Shown piece by piece: positions 11,216-21,877 of a stretch of DNA of 64,000 nt. A program made the translations under genes and the position numbers. The stretch comes from Ulota crispa (lineage: Eukaryota > Streptophyta > Bryopsida > Orthotrichales > Orthotrichaceae). The notes beneath the pieces are model-generated. The model was not told where the DNA came from, did no database searches, and worked only from the letters and a program-made list of their open reading frames with translations. The stretch lies in assembly GCA_963920765.1 (NCBI GenBank), contig OY987246.1, positions 1,304,501 to 1,368,500 of the forward strand. The letters are read 5' to 3'. Within the stretch, counting starts at the first letter, position 1; each line of letters starts with the position of its first letter.

Positions 11216-14200
11216 GTAAGTTTACCCGCGTTTCTCCCTCCCCTCCCCCCTTCCCGAGGTCTCCCATTCGTTCTGTTTTTGAAAATTTTCTCTCCCGCCC
11301 CCCTTCCCCAGGTCTCTCGTTCGTTCTGGGTTTGAAATTGTCTTGTTTTGTTTTGATGGGACTTCTATGTGTTATTTGTGGGGCGACGCTATTTTGTGAC
11401 CATAAAATGGTGAGCATAATTATGAGCAGTGAGCTAAAGATTTGGTAAGCACAAATCAACTTCAAGTCAAAACTAACCCTTAACCCTTGAAGGGCCCTTG
11501 GGCTCCGGAGCTACGGTACTAAATACGGTCGCAACCAATATTTGAGAAGTTTGAATCAATTGGAAATTAAGTGTTACAATCATACATATTGAAGGGTTGT
11601 ATGATGATAGGTGCATATTTTTTTTTAGAAAGCCTTCAAAGGAGCTCAAATACGTCTATACATACGGTCACAAAGGGCTTTCATGACGTTCAAGGGTTAA
11701 ACGACCGCAAGGCATAGTATATACACTACCATATAATTGACATTTGTTACCAACAAGAAGTTTTAATTTGGGATCTTGGATAGCTCACTCTAGGACCACA
11801 TTGATCTATATTCCAACTTCTTTGTTGATTTCAAATGTAGTAAAGGTGTAGATACATTCCAAATACAAGAAAATTACCTCGTATTGTACGGGTCGTAGCG
11901 GGACGCTCAAACGTTTAAGGGTTAATGAAAAAACTAAAGAAAAAGTAAGTTTTTCAAAAGATAAAATTTTAAAATGTACAATTATAGGGTCCTATGTACA
12001 TAGTTATAGGTGAAATTGAATCTTTTGACAAAAAATCTAGGCTCTTAGCTCATGGCTTACAGATCACCACTCACAATATAGCATTCCCCGTTATTTGTGT
12101 TTTTACGTAGACCATGGGTTTGAATCAAGTGGTCCTAAGTAACACAAGCACATCCTACACACCACAGCTCTGTTCAAAATGTCCAAAACGTTCAAATCAT
12201 GACATTCAAATTTTAACACAATAATGTTTACTAGGGTTCCATTTTTTTGGTAGCAGACAAAGTTTTTTAACAAATGCAAGAATTATTTCTCATCACTCCA
12301 CCAAACTTCTTGATACTAATTTACTCTACAATTGACAAACTTGTGATCATTAGGCAGGACCACTCCCACTGCTACTATAGTAAAGCATCAATCAAGGTTT
12401 GTAAAAAAATGGCATATAATTGGAGGACAAGGGTTATGGGAAGTGTCACGGTTTGACAAAGTTGAAATATTGGTTGATATCTAGTTGCATTTCAAAAAAC
12501 TTGGGTGTTTGTTGGAGAGCAATGTACATTGACTGTTTAGATGGGATTCCAACCAATTGAGCTTTTGCATTTTGGATGTGAGGAGCATAGTTATGTTCAA
12601 TGACCTTTGTCCTTTTGTTGTTGGAGTAATAGTGTGCTTATCGTTGATGATTGAGCATGCTTAAGACAATACAACCACAATCATTGATGTGGTGTTGCAT
12701 TTGGTTAATTGAAAGTATAATTTTTGTTGTGGTAGGAGTAAGTCTTGTCATTCTTTTGACACATATATGGTTTTTCATAAGGACGCTCCATTTTGAAGGT
12801 CTTTGATTTATTGCTTATTTCATTTGGCCAAGTCCAAGTTCTGAAGTACCCATGTCACTTCCTTGATGGCTAGGTTATTTAAGTTATAATTCTTAACCAT
12901 CTTGTTCAAAACAAGCCATTTAAAAATGTATAGATTTGGACATTCAAATAATTGTAGTAGATTGACTTGGTATTGTGTCTAGTATCAATTTCAAGCCTTT
13001 GGGCTCCTAAAAGTTTTGTAGTGTACAATTTGGATGGAAGTGTAGGATAATTGTTGTGCACCCTATGTATAGAGTGACAAGTGTGCAAGATACTCCACAT
13101 TGTTGCTCCATAAGGAAGTCATATTACAATAGTTTCAATGTAGACAATAGTCAATTGTACAATACATTTTTTCTTATGAAAAGTATGTTATTTTCCTTGA
13201 AAATGTATTAAAACTTTAGAGAATTGGTTCCTTAGTTCTAATCAATTTTTTTACATTTCTCAACCCCTATAGCCCAAAATCATGCACTTACCAATTATGT
13301 TAATGTCTTTCAATTATGCCAACTCTTATTTTGTTTTATTGAATCATGTCGGGTACATCTCTTATCATTCAATCCCAAATTTCTTTAGGAATTCTAGTAT
13401 AAGGAATATATAAAACAAAGAGCCTTAAAACCCACTAAGTATAGAATGAATTGTTGACAAATCCAACTATTGGTGTGGTATCATACAATTGTAGGTTGCC
13501 ATAGCACATACAATTGGCCATGTGGCAGCAACAATAAGCATGTCAAAGGTAGCAGTGTCCTTCACGCATATTATCAAGAGCGTCGAACCTGCCTTTAGTG
13601 TGCTCATCCAAAGATTGGTTTTTGGAGAGCACTTCCCTTTGACAGTGTATCTTGCTCTCTTGCCCATTATTGGCGGATGTGCATTGGCAGCTGCCACCGA
13701 GCTTCACTTCAACAATATAGGTCTTTCTCCTGCTATAATCCTAGATTTTGTACACCATTTTGGCTACTCAAGAGTGATAAACCTAAGTTGCAAGTTTTTG
13801 GACTACCTTTTTGGAGTAAAAGGTCAATGTCATTGTTGGTGCACAGGATTTGCCGGAGCCATGATCTCCAATGTTGCTTTTGTGTTCCGCAACATATTTT
13901 CTAAAAGAGGCATGTCCAACAAGGACAAGAATATGGGAGGCATGAACTACTATGCATGCCTAAGTATGATGTCACTTGCATTTTTGACTCCTTTTGCCCT
14001 TGCTATTGAGGGCCCAAAAGCCTGGGCTATAGGGTGGACAAGTGCTAGCCTTGTTTATGGCAATAATCAACTATTATGGTACATCTCCTCCCTTTCTAAA
14101 GACATTGACATTGCAATTGCCATTACCTTCTAAACAAATGGGCTTTTAAATGCTTTTTCAAGTGTGCTCACAACTTCACTTCTACAAGTTGTAGAATCAA

Positions 14201-16599
14201 ATAACTTACATATATAAAATCAAATTTTGGTTTGAGTTTTCAAATGTTGGTTTAGATATATATTGCTTAGGGTGAAAAAGTAAACTTTTAGACATTAACA
14301 TCTTAGACAATTCAATCATTAAAGAGCAAAAAAAATCACACAAATTTTACAAAAACAAAAAGATGCCAAAATCAAAGATTATGCTCAAATTTGCCTCCAC
14401 AAATGGTTTTTGTCAAATCCCAACTTTAACTTTTGAGTGGCCTGTCTTGAAAGAAGAGAGCATTTTAAAAACCAAAATATTGATATTCACACTACAACCA
14501 ACACCTACAAATAGCATGAATTATGAAACTAAGCAACAAATGCTCGATCATAGAGGGGTAGGTTTACTATACTAACTTCATTTTTTGCCACTTTATAGTG
14601 AACACCTATTCTATTTAAAATCTCATTGACAACTAATAACATCCATGAGCTTTGTATCAAGTATTGGCAAGCACCAAATTTATACATACTCTAATTTCAT
14701 CAAGAAACATACAATAGAACTTTTTCAATTGAACATAGCTAAGACCAAGGTAAGGCAAATATGCACTTAAATAATTTATTCTGTAATGCATGTGAATCTC
14801 AACTATAAACCTGAATCTTGGGATCAAAGAATTACTATTCTTTTACAAAAGATATTTTATTAGACAATATTCAATTAGCCAAGTTGTAAAACAATTTTAG
14901 GCATTTAAAATGAATGTTTGTAACTAAACACTAACATCATTTTAGGGTTAAGTTTAAATACTGAAATCAAAAGCAATTGTTTTTAGGGAAAATTTCATGG
15001 ATACCCCTGAAGCTTGCAGTACTTTCATAGATACCCCTGAAGCTTGCAGTACTTTCATAGATACCCATGCTTTTTCAAAAATACCACAAGTACCCTTGAA
15101 CCAAGAAAAATTAGGTATTTGTTTTGTTATGAATGACACTTCCTTCTTCCTTTGTGCACACACTACTTCTTTCTTGTTATGTGTGCACATAAAGGAAGAA
15201 GGGAAGTGACATGCATAACAAAACAAACGCCTAAATTTTTTGATCCAAGGATATTTGTGATATTTTTGAAAAGACAAGAGTATCTACAAAAATATTGCAA
15301 ACTTCAGGGGTATCCATGAAATTTTCCCTTGTTGTTAAGTGTTTAACATTGAAATTTTGTGATCTAAAACAGGTGGGTTGTGGCGCAAAGTGTATTTTAT
15401 CACTTATACAACCAAGTGTCATACATGTCATTAGACGAGATTTCCCCACTCACGTTCAGCATTGGGAACACCATCAAGCGTGTGACTGTCATTGTAACCT
15501 CCATTCTCATCTTCCATACAAAACTCCTCCCCATCAACATTGTTGGTGCTGCTATTGCAATTTTGGGAACCTTCTTGTACTCTCAGGTAACTTAAATGCT
15601 TTTTACATAAATTTGCATTTGCCTAAACTCTTGAACCAGTAACTATTGGGCCAAAAACATTTACCAAGCAGTTAAAAGATCAATCACCAAATTTGTTGAA
15701 CCGAATGGCTTTTTATATACACAAGTATGTCTTTGTCTGTCTGGGGCTTTGTATAGTCTCATATGTTTTTTCTCTCTTTTGATGTTTGTTTTGTCCAACT
15801 TGTTCCTTGTTTTGCCTTTCATTTTCACCCTCATTTCCTCCCTTTTTCTCTCCCTCACCCCAAATTTCCAATGACTTTTCACCGTTTCTTTCCCCTTTTT
15901 TCTCTCTCCCTCCACCCCTTTCTAATATAGAATTTTTGGTGTTGATAGAAAATTTTGAATTTCCCGTTGGATACAAAACTATTATAGTCTAACATAGATG
16001 TAGAATTTTAACAACTTTAAGATGATAATCTCAAAATAACTTATTTGACCTAAGTTCATTAGCATAAATCAATAATTGGAATAGTTTATGTAGGTTTATG
16101 TATGAACCATGTACTTCCCTTATTTGGCAATAAGTGGCATGTTGGCTATGCATGCTTTTTTCAATCGTTTTGAGTAGATTGTATGCAGGCTTATTGGGCA
16201 CAATTCTTAAGTGGGTTGCAGTGTACACATACAATGTTTATCATTATCTGTAATGATATAAAACTGGAACTCTCATGAATAAAACATTCTACAATACAAC
16301 TAAAAATTTTGGAATAAAAAAAACATGTGGTTCCAATGGGCCACTTATTGCAAGATAGAGGGAGGATGCTTTTAATATAAGTCTTCATTTATATTTAAAC
16401 TAAAATGACCTAGCTTGGTTATTGGTGACTTGATGTTGAGACTATTTGAAGTCTCACAGATGAGATATTTACAAACAAAAAAAACAAAAACAAAAAAAAT
16501 CTTGCTAAGGGCTTAGAGATTTGGGAACTGCTAATCTAGTATGTAATAGATAACTAATTTTTCTTCAACATCGTTTTAATGGTGCAGATCAAGCAATAA
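10649..16599 (+). CDS. GPT: Plastid glucose-6-phosphate/phosphate translocator, five coding exons
   Basis: Inner-envelope antiporter of the plastidic phosphate translocator (TPT) family. It exchanges cytosolic glucose-6-phosphate for plastid phosphate to feed starch synthesis and the oxidative pentose phosphate pathway. Exons: 10649-11215, 13495-13720, 13847-14078, 15373-15586, 16588-16599, joining to 416 codons plus stop with phases 0, 1, 2, 0. Residues 1 to about 90 are S/T/R-rich (transit peptide), followed by an acidic then Gly-rich linker. The transporter domain runs from about 121 to 413. GPT-type blocks include [48 protein letters not shown] and [20 protein letters not shown]. Lys217 and Lys377-Arg378 match residues that bind phosphate in characterised family members. 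These blocks favour GPT over the PEP or triose-phosphate members. Transport specificity is inferred from family resemblance. Confidence 0.93.
11477..11921. mobile_element. TTAA-flanked MITE inside the Mutator-like MITE
   Basis: The right end (reversed) reads CCCTTAAACGTTTGAGCG and is followed by TTAA at 11922-11925. The left end CCCTTAA (11477-11483) continues as ACGACCGC only after the nested element at 11484-11696 is removed, restoring CCCTTAAACG. The left flank is CTAA. The terminal repeat contains a TTAA, which is where the younger element landed. Confidence 0.6.
11484..11696. mobile_element. 213-bp TTAA-flanked MITE (R subfamily)
   Basis: The ends CCCTTGAAGGGCCC and (reverse) CCCTTGAACGTCATG are flanked by TTAA on both sides (11480-11483, 11697-11700). 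A diverged copy in opposite orientation is at 28044-28260. It sits in the TTAA within the terminal repeat of the surrounding element. Confidence 0.7.
12090..13494 (+). other. Remainder of GPT intron 1
   Basis: AT-rich intron DNA after the MITE. No gene, repeat family or RNA was recognised. The intron (11216-13494) ends at the acceptor ATTGTAG|GTTGCC. Confidence 0.6.
13495..13720 (+). CDS. GPT: GPT coding exon 2
   Basis: Codons 190-264 plus the first base of 265, covering [17 protein letters not shown] through [11 protein letters not shown]. It carries Lys217 in the substrate-binding helix motif HIIKS. GPT relatives usually have Gly after that Ser, and Val stands here. The donor is ATAG|GTCTTT, phase 1. 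Confidence 0.92.
13721..13846 (+). other. GPT intron 2: 126 bp, in frame and stop-free
   Basis: The boundaries GTCTTT...GTGCACAG are set by family alignment: excising the intron restores [11 protein letters not shown]. The intron is exactly 42 codons long and open in the coding frame, so a retained-intron transcript would keep the downstream frame and add 42 residues. The family has no such insertion, so removal is expected. Confidence 0.85.
13847..14078 (+). CDS. GPT: GPT coding exon 3
   Basis: Completes codon 265 and runs to two bases of codon 342. It encodes [19 protein letters not shown] and [19 protein letters not shown]. The donor is TTATG|GTACAT, phase 2. Reading on past it gives a non-family tail, supporting the splice. 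Confidence 0.92.
14985..15329. mobile_element. Fold-back MITE in GPT intron 3
   Basis: Terminal inverted repeats AGGGAAAATTTCATGGATAC and its complement enclose a nearly fully self-complementary interior with a loop near 15160. The left arm carries a 30-bp unit (ATACCCCTGAAGCTTGCAGT...) in two perfect tandem copies at about 15001-15060. The flanks (TTGTTTTT and TGTTGTTA) are too T-rich to decide a target duplication. It lies in intron 3 (14079-15372), where I saw nothing else. Confidence 0.65.
15373..15586 (+). CDS. GPT: GPT coding exon 4
   Basis: Completes codon 342 (Trp) and encodes [20 protein letters not shown] through GTFLYSQ. It includes Lys377-Arg378 in [10 protein letters not shown]. 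The donor is CTCAG|GTAACT, phase 0. Read-through would give a short SQVT tail instead of the family-like SQIKQ. Confidence 0.93.
15712..15935. repeat. Pyrimidine-rich repeat in GPT intron 4
   Basis: A C/T-rich tract on the + strand, with a diverged relative at about 39767-39985. The two share the order: GTATG(T/C)CTT, then GTCC..CTTGTTCCT, then CCCC..AATTT..GTGACTTTT-like blocks. That makes it a dispersed repeat, not intron-specific sequence. It lies in intron 4 (15587-16587). Confidence 0.45.
16588..16599 (+). CDS. GPT: GPT terminal coding micro-exon
   Basis: Only 12 coding bases, ATC AAG CAA TAA (Ile-Lys-Gln-stop), after the acceptor GGTGCAG. Phase 0 joins it to ...YSQ, giving a C-terminus like the YSQAKQ found in flowering-plant GPTs. 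The exon must continue as 3' UTR. Confidence 0.8.
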   Translation: MKQ

Positions 16600-17350
16600 G
16601 TTTTTTCGCAGAAGAAAACCTATATATTACGAGACTTTTTTCTTGATTTGAAGCCTTCAGATGAGTTCATTGGAGGAGAGCTTGTTCAAAGTCATCTATA
16701 CAGATATGTACATTGTAAAGGGTGAAAAGAATTTTCTGTGTTAATTAGCACCTCGACGTGTGGAAGTTATGCAATCAAATGTTTATACAACCTGTTAAGA
16801 TTTGAGGATTTACTTGGAACGTACATTTACAGAGTATGTCATTAGAGAATGTTTTATGCATTTATAAATTTTTCTCAGCTGATAGCTACATCATTGAAGA
16901 AATTCATTGTCTCTTTATGTGCAATTGACTTGTGGACACTAATCTTGTATTTTTTAGGATCATCGAGCCAATTGGATTTGGGAGGTTTTGCACTAAATAT
17001 TGCAGTAGAACCTATTTAAGCAAATATTGCAGAAGATAACATCCTTGTTAAGCTAATATCAAACCTTGGTCCCAGCAAGGCCACTATATAAACTAATAAC
17101 CTTCATCAACTAATATTGACCACTTATTGACCACTTAGTTCCAACAAAATCAGTTTAGACATGTTCTAATGTACTAGTAAATCCTCAAATAGCAAAAGGG
17201 ACGTAGTGGAGCTTAAAGTTTTGTAGATGGTTGTGTCGTAGGTTTTATTTTATGGGTGGGGTGTCTGTAATATAAGTGACGGGATAGATTCCTCTATTGC
17301 AGTGATACCAAATAAGCTTTTTCCAATTAGCTAAGTGCCAAATAAAACAC
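16600..17350 (+). other. GPT 3' flank, probable 3' UTR and a MITE
   Basis: Contains the 3' UTR, whose end is not determinable. AATAAA at 17341-17346 is one candidate poly(A) signal. About 17003-17302 has inverted ends (TTGCAGTAGAACCTATTTAAG and CCTCTATTGCAGTG) resembling the element at 36219-36480, so it may be a MITE. Confidence 0.35.
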
Positions 17351-19640
17351 TGCAAACTATGCTAAACCTTTAGTTTTAGCCCTCCAATGTTAGGGTTTGA
17401 GCAGCTTGAAAGAATTTAGTAAAAACATTGCTAAAATTGGCCACATTTGTGAACACTGGTCTACTGCAATTATGCGGTTGGACTCCTCTTGAAGTACAAA
17501 GGTTCACAACACTAGCTTGTGAAAGCCAAACATGCATGGATCCTCTTCAACGAGAGTAAAATCTAAACGTGTTAAAAAGGGTATTTTTTTAACAAAATGA
17601 ATGGAAAAATTGTGTTTCAGAAGAGGTTCAGGAATTGTATCGTAGCACTCAATGGAAGCCATTTCTGTACAAATGCTTGTGGATTTGTTTACTTTGTTAT
17701 ATAGGGATAGGGTGTTATTTTCTGTACACTGGAGGCATTTTAGCATCATGGTGTCCTTTCTTTCACTCCCATTGAGCATGATTCAACGAGATCCAACTAT
17801 TGAGATTACATCTACTAACAAGATCCGACTATTGCAGTTACATCTACTAACATGAAAGTAGAGCCTCATTATTGAAATAACATCCCTTGCCACTCTCGTA
17901 GTTAAATTGTGTTATTTCTCATGAAACTCTCTCATTACGTACTTCATTCTCAATACGTACTTCATTGACAAACACTCAAGGCAGCATCTTTACTAAAGCT
18001 CTTTTAAAAGCAATTTTGTTCAAATGTCAATCACTTGTGAGATACAAAAGGCATGTTGTTTTTTGCTTGTCATGTAGTTTCTTTAGCACTAGCACTATTT
18101 TGCTCTTCTTTGTGGACCCTTGATTAAGCATGATTGATCAAGATCCAACCCCCTTGACAATTTGGTAAACAACACAAAAGCATCATCTTTTTATGTTATG
18201 GAAATAAAATCCCTAATCACTCCCATAGCTAAACATATGATTTCTCATAACAATAAGCTCTATTTTCACGTTACCAAGTTCATAACAGTATCAGGATGGA
18301 AGCCCCCACAAACAACACTTGTATATAACGCAATCCTTGGAGTGAATTCATGCTTTTTGAAATCTAAGCAGATCATAGACTATGATGCAATTCAGTACAC
18401 GTAGCAATTGGGTACGTGTCGCAAAATGGTTCGAGTTGTAGTTTTGTATTGCGATTTTTCACACAATAGAGTGCTAAAGGTGTAGTTCTGATTATCATCT
18501 AAACTGACAAGGAGTTCCCTAGCACATGCGTTTCTCTCAACTCTCCAAAAAGAAAAATTGAAACAAAGCAACTCTGCCATTTATTCACTTGTCACTAGGC
18601 CAGACAGATTGGTTCAAAATATCAAAGCTGGCATGGACAAACGTCAAATTGCAATGCAATGTGAAATCTACTCAAGCTAACAGAAGTTTTCAAATAGAAT
18701 GGAAAAAAAATTACTGGAGAAATAGGACAAGGCAGTGAGGGTGTGAGGGATGACAAGGAGTGGACAAAAGCCATGACCATGACCATGTTGCCTACCACTT
18801 TGGCAGTCTGACTTGGGTATCATTTTGCAATGCCCCAGCTACCTTATTGAGACATGGTACTGGAACAGGCTCCATTGTCTTTCTGAAATGTTCTGACAAC
18901 TTTAAAAAGTCTATTTGCAACGAGCAGTGCATGGCAAATGGTCCCAAATGTGGTTTTTATAAAATAGCTGAAATTGCTAAGAACGCTACGCAAGTTATTT
19001 CAATTGATGACTTTGAAAAGTGTGAGACTTCTTCACATTGATTTGGGTGAATTTTGCCCAATGAGTATAAAATCCAAGCATGCCACTTCCTGCCCTTGTT
19101 CTCCAAGCAAGGTTCTGGCCACAACCATTCATTGGCAACTCGGTGGCTGTGTCTTCATAATAAGGCATTCTTCACACAAGTACTTGCTTGCAATATCTAC
19201 TGGATTTTTGGACACTTAATTCACACTATTTGAGATTGTATTTAAACATTGTGATTCGTAGTATATAGAATGAAACTAAAATACTACTCGTGTAATTTAC
19301 TTTACTACCCCCTTGTAAATTCACCTAGTTCTTTATCTAGTGTGAATTAGCATTACTTGTTAAGAACGCACTGATTGGAAACACTTGAGTCCTAAATGTG
19401 TTGATAAGGAGTTTTAAAGCCTGGTAGATATTTGAGCAAAATCATTTTTTTTCTCCGCTCTTTTTTGCAAAGAGACGAATCCTCCTTTGTCATTGTCATT
19501 TTTAATGCCGATTTCTTGTCTTTTTCTAGACTTTTAACTTGGAAGAGCCCATGCTTGCACTTCTATACACCTTGCTAGATACAAATAATATTTTGGTTTA
19601 CTCATGAAAAGAAACCTTCACAAAATTATCTACTCACAAA
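17351..19640. other. Intergenic AT-rich stretch with short direct repeats
   Basis: No host gene was recognised. A direct repeat of about 32 bp (GATCCAACTATTGAGATTAC type) occurs at 17791-17850 in two copies. Short ORFs (for example 17504-17779 minus, 18760-19041 plus) match nothing I know. Confidence 0.4.
17930..18060 (+). mobile_element. Possible Ty1/Copia pol fragment (fossil)
   Basis: A short stretch resembles the extreme C-terminus of Copia polyproteins, the region around the IFTKAL motif. No LTRs or other parts were found nearby. It is a broken, isolated remnant. Confidence 0.35.
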
Positions 19641-19885
19641 CACTATAAGAAAAAGGGTCTTTTTTGACTAAGGCAAATGACTATCAAAACGATTATGACT
19701 ATTTGACTAGTCAAGTGTTTAACTTCTGACTACATGTAGTCATAAATTAGTTTACTTATGACTACATGTGGTCATAAATCTCAAGTCATAAATTAAACAC
19801 TTGACTAACATTTGATTAGTCAAAAAGTCCTAGTCATTTTGGTAGTCATTTGCCTTAGTCAAAAAAGACCCTTTTTCTTGTAGTG
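19641..19885. mobile_element. CACTA MITE, 245 bp
   Basis: It begins CACTATAAGAAAAAGGGTC and ends GACCCTTTTTCTTGTAGTG, a near-perfect CACTA inverted repeat. The 3-bp target duplication AAA flanks both ends (19638-19640, 19886-19888), as expected for CACTA. The interior is almost entirely built of GACTA/TAGTC repeats arranged as a fold-back. No coding capacity; it would depend on a transposase elsewhere. Confidence 0.88.
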
Positions 19886-20119
19886 AAAGTTTTGAAACCC
19901 CTAATAGTTCAAATTCACAGTTTGAATAGTTCTATAACAATGAAAACATTTTGGTTGATGCTTTTCTAAGTTTAGATGTATTTAAGAACAATTATGGTAT
20001 ACTCCATATTGCTAAAGTTTGTTATTAAATTCATAGTTTTCACTGCAAACATATGCACCTTGTACATGAGGGTAGAATTATTTTGTGAAAATTCTCTACA
20101 AGAGAACAAGACCTGGAGC

Positions 20120-20234
20120 AACAATATTGTGTTGATTTGGACCTCTTGATTAGGACATTTTGAACATAGTAATGTTGATTAAAACGTGTTTGTGTTTATT
20201 AGGACCGTTTGATTTGGACCCATTTTCTACTAGT
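20120..20234. repeat. CACTA-like end fragment
   Basis: Ends TTTTCTACTAGT and is preceded by repeated GTTGATTTGGACC and GTTTGATTTGGACC motifs, the same terminus and subterminal motif as the large elements at 1-8779. No matching other end was found, so it looks like a truncated relative. Confidence 0.45.
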
Positions 20235-20610
20235 TAAAGTAACATGTGTGCACACACCTTACACCAAACTATGTGATCTCTTTGGGCTACAGTGACATTT
20301 TCAATATTTCAATATTTTTTTTAGTTTTAAATTCATTGAAAGTGGGGTTTTAAGTGCATTGCAACAAAATTGTGGATGAACTTAGACCATTCCACTTGAT
20401 TTTAAACTGCTAAGGAATGTGCTCATCATACCACATCATTGCAAAGTTTGTCACACATAACTAAACGTAGACAGTTCATGTAATTCTGAACATTGTGTGC
20501 AAAATATAGGGAGATCTCCCAGTGTTGCGGGACATAGATCGATAGATATTTTGCACGCGTTTCTCAAAGGTTTGCACATGTACCCAATGTAAAGCACACA
20601 TCTCCCAATG

Positions 20611-21480
20611 TTTTGTACACTGGCCTCAAGAAAGTCTACGTACCACTCTCTCATGGCATTCAAAAAAGTTGGTATAATAAAGAACTTAATTGGCATTTCA
20701 TCTTCAGATTTTTTTGTATGTGGTTCTTGTACAATCATGATCAAGCATACCAAATTTCAGTTATTAAAGATCAAAATCCTATTTTTGGTAGATGGTTTTG
20801 TGTCAAAATCATGGTTTAACAAGAAAGTTGATTAATAAACATTGGTGATGAATTTTTGAGATTTGATTGCATGAATATGTAGGAGACATCCATATGCGCA
20901 TCTTCCTTTCAAACAAACATTTCCAAAAAGTTTCAAAATTCCTTCTGTAGAGATTTTAATGTTAGGGTGATCATGACCAAATATTTCTTCATGGAAATTA
21001 GTTTTTGGCAAAACAAACATATCATCATGTTTATAGGTACAAACTTAATCACAATGTATGAGTCAAATAACAAAAACTAATTTCCATGGAGAAATATATA
21101 CTTTCCTAAATTTGGTCATGATCACCCTAACATCAAAATCTCTATAGAAGGAATTTTGAAACTTTTTGGAAATGTTTGTTTGAAAGGAAGATGCGCATAT
21201 GGATGTCTCCTACATATTCATGCAATCAAATCTCAAAAATTCATCACCAATGTTTATTAATCAACTTTCTTGTTAAACCATGATTTTGACACAAAACCAT
21301 CTACCAAAAATAGGATTTTGATCTTTAATAACTGAAATTTGGTATGCTTGATCATGATTGTACAAGAACCACATACAAAAAAATCTGAAGATGAAATGCC
21401 AATTAAGTTCTTTATTATACCAACTTTTTTGAATGCCATGAGAGGGTGGTAAGTAGACTTTCTTGAGGCCATTGAACAAA
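20611..21480. mobile_element. Long fold-back element FB1
   Basis: Two arms of about 420 bp pair with very few differences around a loop near 21030-21075, so the same translated ORF appears on opposite strands (20608-20835 and 21257-21505). Inner arm sequence is shared with the fold-backs at 43227-44134 and 44131-45005. No transposase. Superfamily unknown. Confidence 0.75.
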
Positions 21481-21638
21481 TCTCCCACATTGTTTTGTAG
21501 TTCAATTATTATTTCTAGACTTTGCACAATCCAAATTCAATTAGATGTGGCATAAAATAATTTCAAAACTCAAATGTTTTCTCATGAAGGGCATCATGAT
21601 AACAAAAACATATATTACCAACTACCAACCTAAGGTAA

Positions 21639-21877
21639 CCCCTAAACAGCAATGCCTACCAAAAGTGTTGTCTGTATTTGTATGATGATAATTTAATATT
21701 TGAAAAAATGACTTTATGACAAATGCCACAAATTCCCAAAAAAATCCTAGTTGACCAATAATATGTCTATAACTTGGCTTGAAATTTACAGCTCCAATGG
21801 GGTTCATGTGCTACCCAAATGCCTCATTTGTATACAACATGGAGGTCCGTATACAAAACAGCAACATCCTTTAGGGG
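21639..21877. mobile_element. 239-bp TTAA-type MITE
   Basis: The ends CCCCTAAACAGC and (reverse) CCCCTAAAGGATG are flanked by GTAA and TTAA (21878-21881). It shares only the terminal bases with other members. Confidence 0.55.

Larger units (their letters stand above)
11380..12089. mobile_element. Mutator-like MITE in GPT intron 1, with nested TTAA elements
   Basis: The ends GGGGCGACGCTATTTTGTGA and (reverse) GGGGAATGCTATATTGTGA form inverted repeats. The 9-bp direct repeat GTTATTTGT flanks the element exactly (11371-11379 and 12090-12098), the duplication length typical of Mutator-like elements. A TTAA-type element (11477-11921) interrupts it, and that element is itself interrupted. Perfect target duplications suggest fairly recent insertion. 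Confidence 0.75.

Noticed and set aside
10793-11465. Several ORFs overlapping GPT exon 1 on the opposite strand and in other frames
   Set aside because: Shadow ORFs of a GC-rich exon; the + frame alone shows family conservation.
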